NCBI GenBank assembly: GCA_008828725.1
Contig: MEHQ01004136.1
Coordinates: forward strand, 183,521 to 247,520
DNA length: 64,000 bases
Direction of reading: 5' to 3'
Origin: Saccharina japonica
Taxonomy: Eukaryota > Sar > Phaeophyceae > Laminariales > Laminariaceae
The notes beneath the pieces were generated by a model. It had not been told where the DNA came from, did not search any database, and saw only the letters and a list, made by a program, of their open reading frames with translations. The translations under genes were made by a program, and so were the position numbers. This document shows, in pieces, positions 42,801 through 53,276 of this stretch. Each line of letters opens with the position of its first letter. Positions within the stretch are counted from its first letter, which is position 1.

Positions 42801-45142
42801 CTGCTACTAGTGCTATCGTTGCACTCGGGAACCATGTCCCCGCTGCACTCACACGACAGGGCCGTTATCACCCACGGACCCTTGCAGTCGAAAGTTTCGT
42901 AAGGCGTCCAGCTGTCGGGAGAAGAAGAGGTGGTTGCGAAGGCGGCCATCGAGCCGACATAAGCGACGATGCCCACAGCGAACCACAGGTACCGGAAAAA
43001 TGTCGCGCAAAAGGCCCAGCTGATAATTCGCGGAGTGGATGTGATAGCCAGAGATGAAACCTGTGAGTACGTATACGTAACCATCCATTGAGATACAGCA
43101 GGAGCGTGCTGAAGCGAATATAAGATGAATAATTGAAGGCAGGGTGTCAGCTCAAAACCGGACGACACACACCGGTGCGGTATATGGGGAGCGTGCTGAA
43201 GCGAATCTCTTATATTGAGGGCAGGCCGCCGCTTGGAACCCAAGACAAGACCCAAGCACAGGAATAGATCGTGTGACACAGAGGTGGTTTCACTTTGGTC
43301 GGGCCACGAGAGACAACATCACATGTCATGCAGTCGCCGGTAACGTTTTAGTGAACGCAGCACTTGATAGTTTCCGGAATGGAGGTGGCGATCAGGGACG
43401 CAACTATGCGTATGCGCAAGCACCGGCTTGTTAGGGTGTGGGGTGCTGAACATATTTTTTTTGTTGGTGTTGTTGTGGTTGTTTGTGTTCACGATAATTC
43501 CTCGCCAAACCGAGTCCATGGTTACGGGACAGACACAAAAGGACTCTGGAGGGAACGACTACACCAGGGAAACAAAAAGATAAACCATACGAAACAACCA
43601 ACACATGGTGCCGACTGCAACACGGACACAACGTCGGGTACAACACACATATTCCACGGGCCATGGTGATTTGGTTCACCTCAGTCAGCAATCACAATGG
43701 ATGTATTCGTCAATCTAGTATAGTCCCCCCCTGCCTCCTCGAGCTTACTCCGAACCAATACATGTGAGTCTATCACGTAGAGTAGACGTAACCGAGTTGT
43801 ACGTACGTACATGTTATCCAACACGTGAAGCAGAAATAAACGAATTGACCAAGGACAAACAATAGGAAATATCCGCACCACAACTATCCTGCTCATCCTT
43901 GCATGCTACCAGTAGGTGGATCATGCTGTCGTCATGATGGGAAAGCCTTCTCGCCTACCCAGTCAGCTGACAGTGTACTGTGTAGACCAGTACGCTATCC
44001 TTTCTCACCAACAAAATGTACAAGGTGTAACTTTCTGAATTTTGTTCAGTCTCGGCAATTCCCCCCGGGGCGGATCCCTCTCTACGTGCTACTTCAAGTG
44101 TACTGCTGGTTTGGGAATTTACAGTTGTACTACTGAGCAGGGTACCTGGTAGAAGATAACTGTTTTTGACCAGCACAGCTCACCTTGAGACTTGCTGCTG
44201 CCAAGTGCACCCCATCCAGTTGCAACACGTAGTACGAGAATGCGGCGCAAACGACAGGAACGTCCATTGCTACCGGTTTCAGAACAGGGTGCGGCAATCT
44301 ACATAGTGCCACCGTCAGCACCAACACATAGACCCCCAAGGTCACCTGCCGGAAAAAGTCGATATCGCGAAGGTCAGTGTCAGGCAATCTACGCACCCAC
44401 GAGCAGCATTAGAGCATGTGCCCGCCAGCACGGAACGCCCAACCTGAGTAGTGCTTGAAACCTGCTTATGAGGACGATGTTACGTGACGTTGATAATAGG
44501 CTATGTACGGAGAACGATGCAGTGTAGCGCTTGCCGCTAAGCACGTTTTCTTAATCCAACATTCTCAACGTCCCCCAAACCTTCAGCCTGACATTCTTTC
44601 TAAAATACCTGGTAGACTTCTTATGTTTGACGGTAGAAATAAACACTCACGGCAAGCTATTAGATCATTGTCACCTCCTTGGTCTTTCAAGACACTTAGT
44701 ATTTATTTTCATGACAGGCAACCAGACGAATCACACCGGTAAGGGAGTCATGTACCGGTTGTGAGCAGCCGTCCCGACTAAACATCGAATGCCAACGCAA
44801 CCAACAAGCGATCAGTTATGCCCCCCTACCTGTACGCGCCAGGGTTTCCAATGTTTATATCGAGGCGTTTCTACCTAGAGTGGCGGTTACTAAACATTCC
44901 AACACTAAAACCTCCGGAAATATGTTTTTTGGTAATGCCGTCAACAAGTTGACAATGATTATCAAGACCCGACTAAAGCGAGCGAAAGCTGCCTGTCGTG
45001 TAGCCCATGTGGCAGTCCGGCAGGTTTAACAGCCCGGCGGACCCAATATTGTGTTTTAGCTGACGGTTACGAGCTGGAACTCGGGGGTTATCGTGTGAAA
45101 TCTCTAGCTCTCTAACCTTCTCTAACATACATTTTACCCACC
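39867..45142 (-). pseudogene. Family A membrane protein gene, right copy (stop in exon 4)
   Basis: Exons are at 45142 (end of exon 1), 44184-44345, 42627-43060, 41920-41972, ..41366 and 39867-40138, all with the same lengths, splice sites and phases as the left copy. Exon 4 contains TAG where the left copy has GAG, which truncates the protein after about four exons unless the model is wrong there. Exon 3 is intact and encodes FFRYLWFAVGIVAYVGSM and the cysteine loop. Exon 2 encodes VTLGVYVLVLTVALCRLP. I therefore treat it as a pseudogene or truncated allele-like copy. Its function, like that of the left copy, is unknown. Confidence 0.65.
42389..42426 (+). repeat. Interstitial telomere-like TTAGGG tract
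   Basis: Five perfect TTAGGG-type units (the first lacks its initial T) and one variant (TTATGG) lie in the intron between exons 3 and 4 of the right family A copy. The left arm lacks them at the matching place (about 26780-26830). Confidence 0.85.
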
Positions 45143-45335
45143 TGTAGGGGCGTCATGCAACGGCTTAAGAGCAGAAGCCCGAACGACGCGGCGAACACCG
45201 ACGTAGCAACCAAGAGACAAGTTATCAACACCCATAGCGGGCTCTCTGATGTGTCCCACCCCCTTGACTCCGAGATGGGCCCCAGTACCGTCAGCGCACT
45301 TGGGAAGAAATGAACGGCCTGGAATTGGGGCAGGC

Positions 45336-45365
45336 GTGTTGGAGGGGGGGGGGGGGGGGGGGGGG
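45336..45365 (+). repeat. Long G homopolymer
   Basis: A run of about 28 Gs marks the outer end of the right palindrome arm; a second G run lies at 45436. Length may be unreliable in the assembly. Confidence 0.8.
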
Positions 45366-45378
45366 ATACGGGGTGAGA

Positions 45379-45435
45379 GGCGTGTTTTACAGCGTCGTTG
45401 CCAACCGACGCCAACCCAACCTATAAATATATCAT
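45379..45435 (-). repeat. 57-bp perfect repeat, partner of 2101-2157
   Basis: It is the exact reverse complement of 2101-2157 and lies between two G runs at the outer border of the palindrome. Confidence 0.85.
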
Positions 45436-45498
45436 GGGGGGGGGGGGTAGTGTATATGCTGACAATATTTTTTCCTCAAAAAGAAAGAACCGAAACGG

Positions 45499-45620
45499 CA
45501 CGTATACGTACGTAGATGTTCGTTCGTGTTTGTTCAACGCAATCGCTATTCTCCCAGCGTGACGCATCGCATATTTGACTAGTGCAGGTACCGAGGTCGC
45601 GCCTCGTTACCATCATATTG
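45499..45620 (+). repeat. ~120-bp direct repeat, left copy
   Basis: ACGGCACGTATACGTA, AGATGTTCGTTCGTG and GCAGGTACCGAGGTCGCGCC occur in the same order at 46219-46337. The two copies bracket about 600 bases without a recognised gene (45621-46218). Confidence 0.75.
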
Positions 45621-46218
45621 TAGCGATGAGAACAAACGGCAACTGACTTCCAACCTTCTTCTCGAGGGCATCATGCTGAACTCCACTCAAATTATCTTCG
45701 CTTTGGCTCGAACGCCGGGAAACAGAGGCCCTACGTCGTGCGTCGGGGTTGGTGTTGTGGTTGGCCTGTTGGCTATTTACTTGGGACCTGTGCGGCTGTG
45801 TTGCCGCGTGCTACATGTGGGTCGCGCGCTGCGGGCGGCAGTCCTGATGTGACATTTTGACGTGGCTGCGCTGACCAGTAGGACACGCTGACATGTTGCT
45901 GTTCATGCTTTCGTTTTCCTTTTCGTTTATCAGCTGTCAACTTTATCTTTTTTGGTTTTTCGCAATACGCAGGTTGGAATTAGGGCTATTATAAGATTTT
46001 AGTTATACGTACCAAGTACGTACAGTAGTATTTTCGTTCAAGGAGCGTTTTGACGCTAAAAACAAAACCTAAAAACAAAATCTAAAATGATACAGAAATA
46101 TGCACTTCCTCTGATTGGCGAAATAGACAAAACGAGACCCAGGAAACCGCGATGGGCTATTTCCGCTTTTAGGTTAAGAAACAATGCTGACGTTTTTGTT
46201 TTTTAGAAAATAACCCAA

Positions 46219-46337
46219 ACGGCACGTATACGTAGATGTTCGTTCGTGCTGGTTCAGCACAATCAGTATTCCCCTACGTACCGTGATGCTTCACAGATTT
46301 GGCTACTGCAGGTACCGAGGTCGCGCCTCATCACCAC
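46219..46337 (+). repeat. ~120-bp direct repeat, right copy
   Basis: It matches 45499-45620, ending in GCAGGTACCGAGGTCGCGCC followed by TCATCACC. The spacing could fit a small LTR-like or tandemly duplicated element. No primer-binding site was recognised. Confidence 0.75.
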
Positions 46338-46387
46338 CACTTACTTACTGTTAATAGTAATGATGGTAGTAAATAAAGTACGGAAGC

Positions 46388-47333
46388 GATAAATGTGCCC
46401 CCGGGGGCACTTTAGTTAACGACGCCCCCGGGGGCACTTTAGCTTATTGCGCCCCCGGAATTGGGGCAGAATACAAAGCACACCACCACGAGCGATTACG
46501 ACGGCCGTAGGGCAGCAGACCTGTCTGGGAATTGTCTACTGCATGTGCTGCTGCTGCGGTGTGTGCAGTAGTTCCGCCGGTCATCGCATTTCGCCCAATA
46601 TACAGACGGCTTCGTGTTGTCGATACTCAGGATATTTCCAGGCATTGGTTTTGGGTGTACATCAAAATAAAAGCTAAAAGTGCCTCTACATGAAGCACGC
46701 GCCACGAGCGACGTGACGACGGCCGTAGGGAATTGTCTGCGGCATGTGCTGCTGTGATGTACCAGGTATGCAGTTTTTCCGCCAGGTATCGCTTCTCGCT
46801 CGATATACAGACATGTTTGTTTGTGTTCTCGCATTCCCAGGCGTTTTTTTGGGGCACGTCAAGCTAAAAGTGCCTCCGAAAGCAGACTACTGTACATACA
46901 TGTACCACGCTACACGACCGATTACAACAACCGTAGGGCACCAGACTTCCCCGGAACTTGTCTACGGCATGTGCTTCGGTGGTGTGCGCAGTAGCTACGC
47001 CGGTCACCCCTTCCCGCCCGATATATAGACGAGTTTGTGTTCTCGATACTACAGTAAGAATATCTCCAGGCATTTTTTGGGGGCACATCAAGCTACACGT
47101 GACTCCGGAAATAGACTACACGAAGGACGCTACCACAAGCGATCATGACGGCCGTAGGACACCACAATTGCCCAGAGGCTGGTATCTTACGGTCGCTGTC
47201 ATCGCGCGTGATATCATGCTTTATACTCCGGGGGCACTTATAGCTTATTGTGGCGCCAATTCCGGGGGCGCAATAAGCTAAAGTGCCCCCCGGGGGCGTC
47301 GTTAACAAAAATGCCCCAGGGGGCACATTTATC
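46388..47333 (+). mobile_element. 946-bp TIR element with internal tandem units
   Basis: GATAAATGTGCCCCCGGGGG starts an inverted repeat of about 75-80 bases that includes GTTAACGACGCCCCCGGGGG and AGCTTATTGCGCCCCCGGAA. The complement runs from about 47250 to 47333. Between them are three full units and one partial unit of about 205-225 bases, each with GACGGCCGTAGG, CAGTAG or CAGTTT, CGATATA and GGCATT or GGCGTT. The palindrome TGCCCCCGGGGGCA occurs repeatedly in the TIRs. No target duplication or transposase was seen. Confidence 0.75.
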
Positions 47334-47949
47334 ACTCCCCAAAAGAGTATGTACCATGTGTAACATCCTACCCGAAGCTATCGTATTGAGGACTCGTGCT
47401 CGCTCGTTTCCGTTCCACGTCTCGTGTGCACTGCCGCACACAAACAATTGTGTACGGAAATGTAAGGGTCCTTTTTTTATACGCAACCTCAACGCAACAG
47501 TAATCAACCAACATACCTTACATTTATGGACATCGTTGTGTGATACAGCACACAATAGTAGCAGCAGCAGCAGCTGCAGCACAATGCGGACCCGTCATAC
47601 ACGAACCATATTCGTAATATGAGCAAGGCTCGTGATACCAACCATGACCAATTTTGACCATAGATACCCTATTATTTACGGTGCATGCGTATGGTTTGGT
47701 AACCCGCGTCGCTGAGAGAGTACGCCCCCCATTCCGCCCCATTCTCAAACTATTTTTCCCATACAAAGTCTTACGTACGTACAGCAGTACGTAGCGCGCC
47801 CCAACGTGTGACAGGGTACGTATACTACTGCTGTGTGCGAGTAGATCAGTACCAGGAGCATGCATCAGGTAGTACTCATTTTTCGTGGGCCTGCACTACG
47901 AGTATCATCAGTAGGTATCTGCTGTGTGTGGTAGGTGTGGTAGACTTAC
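47334..47949. other. Probable intron or downstream region of copy B2
   Basis: It lies downstream of the minus-strand exon ending at 47950. A CAG run is at 47562. No further exon is recognised. Confidence 0.35.
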
Positions 47950-48183
47950 CGACAGAACGGTGATGGCCACGTTTACAGTGAACGCCACAGCCCATGCTTT
48001 ATCTGTCATTAGGGCAATACGAGTAGTAGTAGGTGCTGCTGCTGCTGCTGGTGCTCCAAATAGCCCAATCCCTCCATCGCTGCCAGTGTTGAAATGCAGC
48101 GGTGTGGTTACATCGTGGCCGTCCCCGGATTCGGACAGAGGTTGTCTCCCCCTCGCGAAGAGGCTCTGTGTTTGATATATCAT
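47950..48183 (-). CDS. Family B membrane protein, first exon (copy B2)
   Basis: A minus-strand exon of 78 codons starts MIYQTQSLFARG and ends ITVLS at the donor GTAAGT, in phase 0. The order of blocks equals copy B1: QTQSLF, SG.GHD, SDGGIGLFGAP, an alanine/threonine linker and IALMTDKAWAVAFTVNVA. The upstream sequence also shares two conserved blocks with B1. It is arranged head-to-head with copy B3 (start 48562), with 378 bases between them. The protein family is unknown to me. Conservation of both the coding text and the promoter-like text suggests a functional gene. Confidence 0.75.
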
Positions 48184-48288
48184 GCCAACTGGTACCCCTC
48201 TCCTGCTGGGTGCTGATTCGTTATTATGCTGTGAGCTGTGCAGCATGAGTTGCGAGCTACCCCATGTACATTGCAGTGTATGTTTGTT

Positions 48289-48345
48289 GACAGACGAAGT
48301 ACTGCTGTACGAAGTGTATGTGAGAGTGCGGAGATGCGCAAGAAC
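48289..48345 (-). promoter_or_regulatory. Conserved upstream block of copy B2
   Basis: On the minus strand, TCCGCACTCTCACA (48319-48332) and CGTACAGCAGTACTT (48297-48311) lie about 136 and 115 bases before the ATG. This matches the B1 arrangement. The block falls in the B2/B3 divergent intergenic region, so it might serve both genes, although B3 has no matching copy in its own orientation. Confidence 0.6.
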
Positions 48346-48561
48346 AAAACTGACTCGATTTTCCTGCTCGTATAAATAGCTTTTTATCGTGTCTTTTTTG
48401 GGCAAGTAGTTTTGGCCGGAAAATCGACTGAAAAACATACCCCCCAAAAAAGGGCCGCTGATGAAACAGCCAAAACGTCAACAAAAGGCGACTTCGGATG
48501 AATAGGATTTATCCTGAATTCAAATATTTTCCGTTACTTTTTATTTGTTCTTTTTTTAGAA

Positions 48562-48897
48562 ATGTTCTTTTTTATTTTGCCAAGCAGAGCCACCCCCACC
48601 GTGTACATCATTATCACCCGCGGAGAAGCCGTACTATGCAACCGGGAGAAACAGAGAACACGACGTATTTCTCCCCAGAGGTGGAGCAGTATGCTGTCCC
48701 CAACGCAGATGCTTGTCGAGAGGAGGGAGAACGACGGTTTAAGCGAAGGGAAGATGCCGGAAGACGACCAGGGCAGAGATGGAAGACGAGGACTACTGGC
48801 AGGGCCTCCTCCTCCTCCTCCTCTTCCTCTTTCGTTGATGGCAGATAGAGCATGGACTGCTGCATTCGCACTAAACGTACGCACCACCCTTCTTTCG
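48562..48897 (+). CDS. Family B-like first exon (copy B3), GC splice donor
   Basis: A 112-codon frame runs from Met at 48562 through a charged region (LVERRENDGLSEGKMPEDDQ). A proline stretch (AGPPPPPPLPLS) and LMADRAWTAAFALNV, TTLLS follow. Family relatives place the intron directly after TCG, where this copy has GCGAGT instead of GTGAGT, so a GC-AG intron or a damaged donor is implied. The downstream 300 bases align with the intron of copy B4 at 1.1-1.4 kb. The upstream start is the furthest Met in frame and is uncertain. Confidence 0.6.
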
Positions 48898-49699
48898 GCG
48901 AGTCTGTATGGCGTTAGGCCACCCAACGCAATAAATTGTTCGTTCTGGCACAAGCAGTATATATTTGAAATTTGAAATAGAGGGTGTATTGCACAACGTT
49001 CAACGCTATAAACCAGAGAACTGAAAAACTGTGTACCCGGTGTCTTGTACAGCAACACGAGTACTACGGTACCCGTATGTACGACGAAGTGTAGCTGCTT
49101 CCGATCGCCCCCACCCCCCGCAAATATGATATCATCATGATACCATCATCAAACAGCCTGGGCTACAGCGGTATGCAGCTTTTCTGCTACTTTACCGGTA
49201 GTTGTTACTACAATAGTAGTTATAGGCGTCCTGCACCTACTTTATATACCTGGTACGTGCTGATCAGCAATCGCGCAGGGGTGCACAGCATTTTACGTTT
49301 TCGTGGTACTGCCCGCGGCATGCCCACCTCGCGGCATTTCGCGGGTAGTGCCACGAGAAAATCCAATAAAGTCAGCACAATACGTACAGTAGTAGAACAG
49401 ACTCCCGGCAGACAGCCAGCAGGCGAACCGGAGATACTGCAACAATATCGCATGTTGTTTTGAAGCAGTGTGGCACAAAACATGTGGGTCCATTTCTTCA
49501 TACAGTACTGTAGTACTCGTAGACGAAATATGTCGCTGCCTTCAAGCGGTCTTATTTTACCCGCAGGGATTATCTAAATAGCTCAGTATAACCGTGATGA
49601 CCACAGGATAGACTGCTGTAGTGAGGCACTTGCGAGTTTTGGTCGACTTGAGTATGATTCTAAAATCCTCTCAAAAACTCGCTGCCCAGCCAGGCACAA
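48898..49699. other. Intron of B3 and unrecognised sequence
   Basis: The first ~300 bases are homologous to the B4 intron. After about 49210 no gene or repeat is recognised, apart from one TACCWGGTA word (49247). Confidence 0.45.
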
Positions 49700-50290
49700 T
49701 GAGAGTATTTACCTTGAGCCGGATATCCCATAGCACGTCCCATGGCACCATCCATGGTTAAGCATGGGGCAACCCTCGGATACCCGCCATGGAACACGCC
49801 ATGAGGTAGTCGGTAGATGACCCCATGAACAACACCGCGGTATACCACGGGTTGCCCCACGGGGCACCCCACGGAAAACAAACATCGCCCACCCCATAGT
49901 TCATCATGGGGCACCCCCTGACATGCTCCCCGGCACCCCCTACGGGGGAATCTGTGTGACCCATGCTGCCAAGAAAACCTGGCCATGCCATGTTTTTATG
50001 TCTCCCATGGGATGTTTAATTAACCATTCCATATCGATTTATCATATGGGGCATGCCATGGCGCTTGCCACGGGACCTCCCGTGGAATGCCCCACGAGGC
50101 CAATGGTCCCATGCTGCGCCCCATGGGCCTCCACCGATATCGACCAGGGCACGCCCCATGGCGTTTTCCATGGAGTATATCAGCTACAATATAGTGTACT
50201 TCTCGTGGAGTATCTCATGAGCCATATCATATTCCATTGGTATTTCGATGGGGCAAATGTCGCACGGAGTATCGAACGGGACGCTAGATA
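49700..50290. repeat. CCATGG word array (left part)
   Basis: CCATGG and near words (CCCATGGC, CCACGG, GGGGCATGCC, GGGGCACCCC) recur at irregular spacing; at least eight exact CCATGG sites occur in this interval. Frames across it translate to Gly/His/Met-rich low-complexity text and are not credible genes. Confidence 0.8.
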
Positions 50291-50514
50291 GTCTTGCCTA
50301 GTAATAGGTTATATTTGGGGGTAGAGTTAGGGCTAGATACACTATGTTATGTGCCACGAGGGGATTCCATTGATGCCTATTGAATACTCCTTGGTAGCAT
50401 TTGTCCCGCGACATACATCCCTCTACAGCTCCTTCCATGCGTTATTCCATGGCCCCAAGTATAACCCTAACCCAACCCTAACTATAATCCTGACTCTATC
50501 GCCTCTACACACGA

Positions 50515-51120
50515 CACAAAACTAGCCGCGACACTCGCGGCGACGCACGCCGCGACACACGCCGCGAAACAAGCCGCGACCGTCGTCGCAACACCCAGCG
50601 CGAAACTACACGTTACACTAGCCGCGACACACACACCACGGCATGTGACGCGAAACCTGTCGCGGAATCATCCCACAGTAGGGGCGCAGCAGAATTTTCT
50701 GAGCTCCTCACATGAGGAGCTCAATATCTCACCCGAAACATGACTTCGGAAACTTTCGTTCGTGCAATCCGTCCAAACCTTCCAATGCGGTAGTCCAAAA
50801 ACAAATACCAGTCCAACAATAATAGTATCAGGTGGTTACTCACGTGAGAAGCACAACCGGTCAGAAAATATTGAGCCTAAAAGTGGTACCCCTACTGTGG
50901 GATTGCTCCGCGACACTTATCAAGGTACTTGCCGCGGCGCATGCCGTGACAGTTGTCTTGGCGCTGACCGTGGCATGCCGCGGCGATTGACGCGGCCACT
51001 GCCACGGGAAGAACCCTGGCGCGATACGCGATGGCGCCAGCTTATCGCCGCATCTCCCGACATGCCGTGTAATGTCGCGGCACGTTTCGTGACATGCCAC
51101 GACATGTACCACGGACAGGG
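50515..51120. repeat. CGCGAC/GCCGCG word array
   Basis: GCCGCGACAC, CGCGGCGAC, GCGCGAAAC and similar words are packed at about 10-20 base spacing from 50525 to 50665, and more loosely to 51120 (GCCGCGGCGCATGCC, CATGCCGCGG). Many hits are self-complementary. A GAGCTCCTCA/TGAGGAGCTC hairpin (50701-50722) interrupts the array. Confidence 0.75.
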
Positions 51121-51274
51121 CGACGAAAAAACCCAAGAATGGATATCCGCGGAACTGTACCGTTGTATGTATATGACTTTGGAAAACACCACAGGACACC
51201 CGAATAATTTCCCCCATGACATTTCCTATGAATGTGATGCCATGGGTTACACCCTACGACCAAATATCCGCGTG

Positions 51275-51515
51275 TAACAGCATGGGGCGTGCCATGGGAT
51301 ACACCGTGGTACTATATGTATGTGTCATTGCATGGGATACACCCTGGAACTACTATAGTAACATAAAATAAACCAGGGAATAATCCATGTATCTAATGCA
51401 ATACTCCATGCAATATACCATGGTACCACGTTCTTTCCATAGCGTATACCATGGTGAACCATGGTAAACGGGTATACCATGGTGACTCATGAGTGGTGCC
51501 ATGGTGAGCTGCATG
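51275..51515. repeat. CCATGG word array (right part)
   Basis: GCATGGGATACACC occurs twice and ACCATGGTRA several times between 51275 and 51510. It continues the vocabulary of 49700-50290 after the CGCGAC array. Confidence 0.8.
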
Positions 51516-52880
51516 GGAATTCAAGAACTAATTAACACCACCCACCAATTGAGGCGGTGCCAAATTTTACATTCTGACGGAATATTGGCTGGTTGGAGGC
51601 AGAGCTAGATTACGTCACATTATAGAATGGTGGTAGGAGGGGCTTTAATATCAAGGATAGGAGCAACACTAGAAACACTAGAAGTAAGAGGAAGAAGAGG
51701 TGGACGAGTGCGATAAGTAGGAGGAGGAACAGGATTTCGTAAGAGAAGGGCCCTATTCAACAACAATACGAGTAGTAGCAGTAGTAGAATTATAGGTGGG
51801 TAGGTGCGTAGGATAGGGGGTGGGCGAGTAACTGAGTAGGTGGGTGAAGTGGTAGGTGCGTGGGTGGCCGTGTTACGTGTGAGTCGTGGCCGTACTTCAT
51901 TAGTCCCTCTGACGTTGGGGCTAGCATCGCTGCACACCCGGCTAGATGGATGGACTCAGATCAACGATTAGCATAAACGTACAGTGCCACGTTGTGTGCA
52001 TCATCGTTGCCGATGTTGCCAAGTATTTACGTCGGTTGCATGAGACAAGTGGGTATGATCATGCACGCCTACACATCAGTATTGATCACCCGTGGATATG
52101 CGAGGACGATCCCCAGACGCCACAGGGATTATCCTTGACGTAAAGGTTGTTCGAGACTTTCATTATGTCGTGGGTCTGTCGACGCAGACTATTGTAGGGG
52201 TAGCTCGGTAGCACCTATAATATGATACTATGATACTGCTGTAATATGTCCGACGCTTCTCACTTGGCGAAGTTTATACATCGTATCCATAGCTCACCAT
52301 TCCAACAGGCTTTGTGTTAACGGTATTCTGCAATACGCCGGATACAGAGTTGTATGTATGTTGCTATTTAGTAGGCAGCTAACCAATAATATTTTTAACT
52401 AGACATTATATCGAACGGTGTTGGGATATTGGTTGAGGAGCTCCGTCTGTAGTAGTAGTTGGGCATACACTTTCGAGGGCCTCTCTTGAACCGCATCACC
52501 GCTCTGAGCCGGGTGTTGTCTCTATAAGGAGACACCTACAGGGCGGTAGGACTCGAAATGGAAGTTAGAATAATCTACCAGGTATTGAGGTTGGCACCTG
52601 CTCATGGCAAAAATAATCAGAGCAAGGCGAAACCGGCGAACTGCGTCTACCTATTCCTCGTACCGTGGCACTGTGCTACGCTTGGCCAGAACAGACTACA
52701 GAGTAGTGTGTTAGTCGTCGCACCGGTTGAGGCAGACCACTCCACTATCCCACATTTGATCTACCCTTGTGTTTGGTTCGTTTCCGCTTCGAAGTGTACG
52801 CCCTGCCCGCGAAACCACCACCTATTCCCCTCATCACACTACACACTCCCTGTCACGCCGATGCCTTCTCACGAGGCCAG
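51516..52880. other. Region without recognised genes
   Basis: It holds a purine-rich GTAGGA/AGTAGT stretch at 51625-51870 and short frames only. The last 300 bases precede the decayed family A exon and may be its intron; a CAG just before 52881 is the acceptor counterpart. Confidence 0.4.
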
Positions 52881-53276
52881 GTTTCCAGCCTCGCTGCGAT
52901 GTTCACCCCATATATCACCGCCTAGGCCCTCTGCGTGCCAGTTGCCCGGCATATGTGGCTTGCCGTCAGCATCGTCACTTACGCCGGCTCGATGTCCACC
53001 CTCAGCACCGCGCCTGCTGCCCGCGAGGGCGCTACGCACGAACCCGGCATTTTGCACGGTTCCGCGGCTATTATGGGAGGCCCTGTCGTGTGGGAGAAGC
53101 GAATACACGGCCTCATATTGCGACGATGGCAGCTTGGGCGTTGACCTGCGCATGTGATTATGGCGTGTGAGCGTATCGTGGACCGCCGGCGTGAGCGCAA
53201 GTGTGGTGACTGCCACGGCGGCGGACGCTGTGGCGTCGCGATGACCTGTGGGAGACGGCGGAGAGACCGTGTGGGA
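52881..53276 (+). pseudogene. Decayed third copy of family A exon 3
   Basis: After the CAG acceptor the translation gives VSSLAAMFTPYIT then a stop. HMWLAVSIVTYAGSMSTLST follows, and later, in another frame, VSVSWTAGVSASVVTATAADAVASR. These align with LWLAVGIVAYVGSM and ASISWSSDVGANVVAATVADSVASRW of exon 3. The donor GTAAGT at 53277 is kept. A stop, at least one frameshift and the loss of the loop cysteines show that it is non-functional. Confidence 0.8.

Larger units (their letters stand above)
36300..45340 (-). repeat. Right arm of the giant imperfect palindrome
   Basis: It is the inverted copy of 23970-32695, about 300 bases longer overall. The extra length is mainly a segment of about 580 bases between 39190 and 39780 and a telomere-like insertion at 42389, offset by the missing 109-bp MITE. 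Its inner border passes into text (36260-36365) shared with 57490-57605, and its outer border meets a G30 run. Confidence 0.9.

Noticed and set aside
49660-49986. 108-codon frame
   Set aside because: It is translation of the CCATGG word array, with Gly/Met/His-rich low-complexity text.
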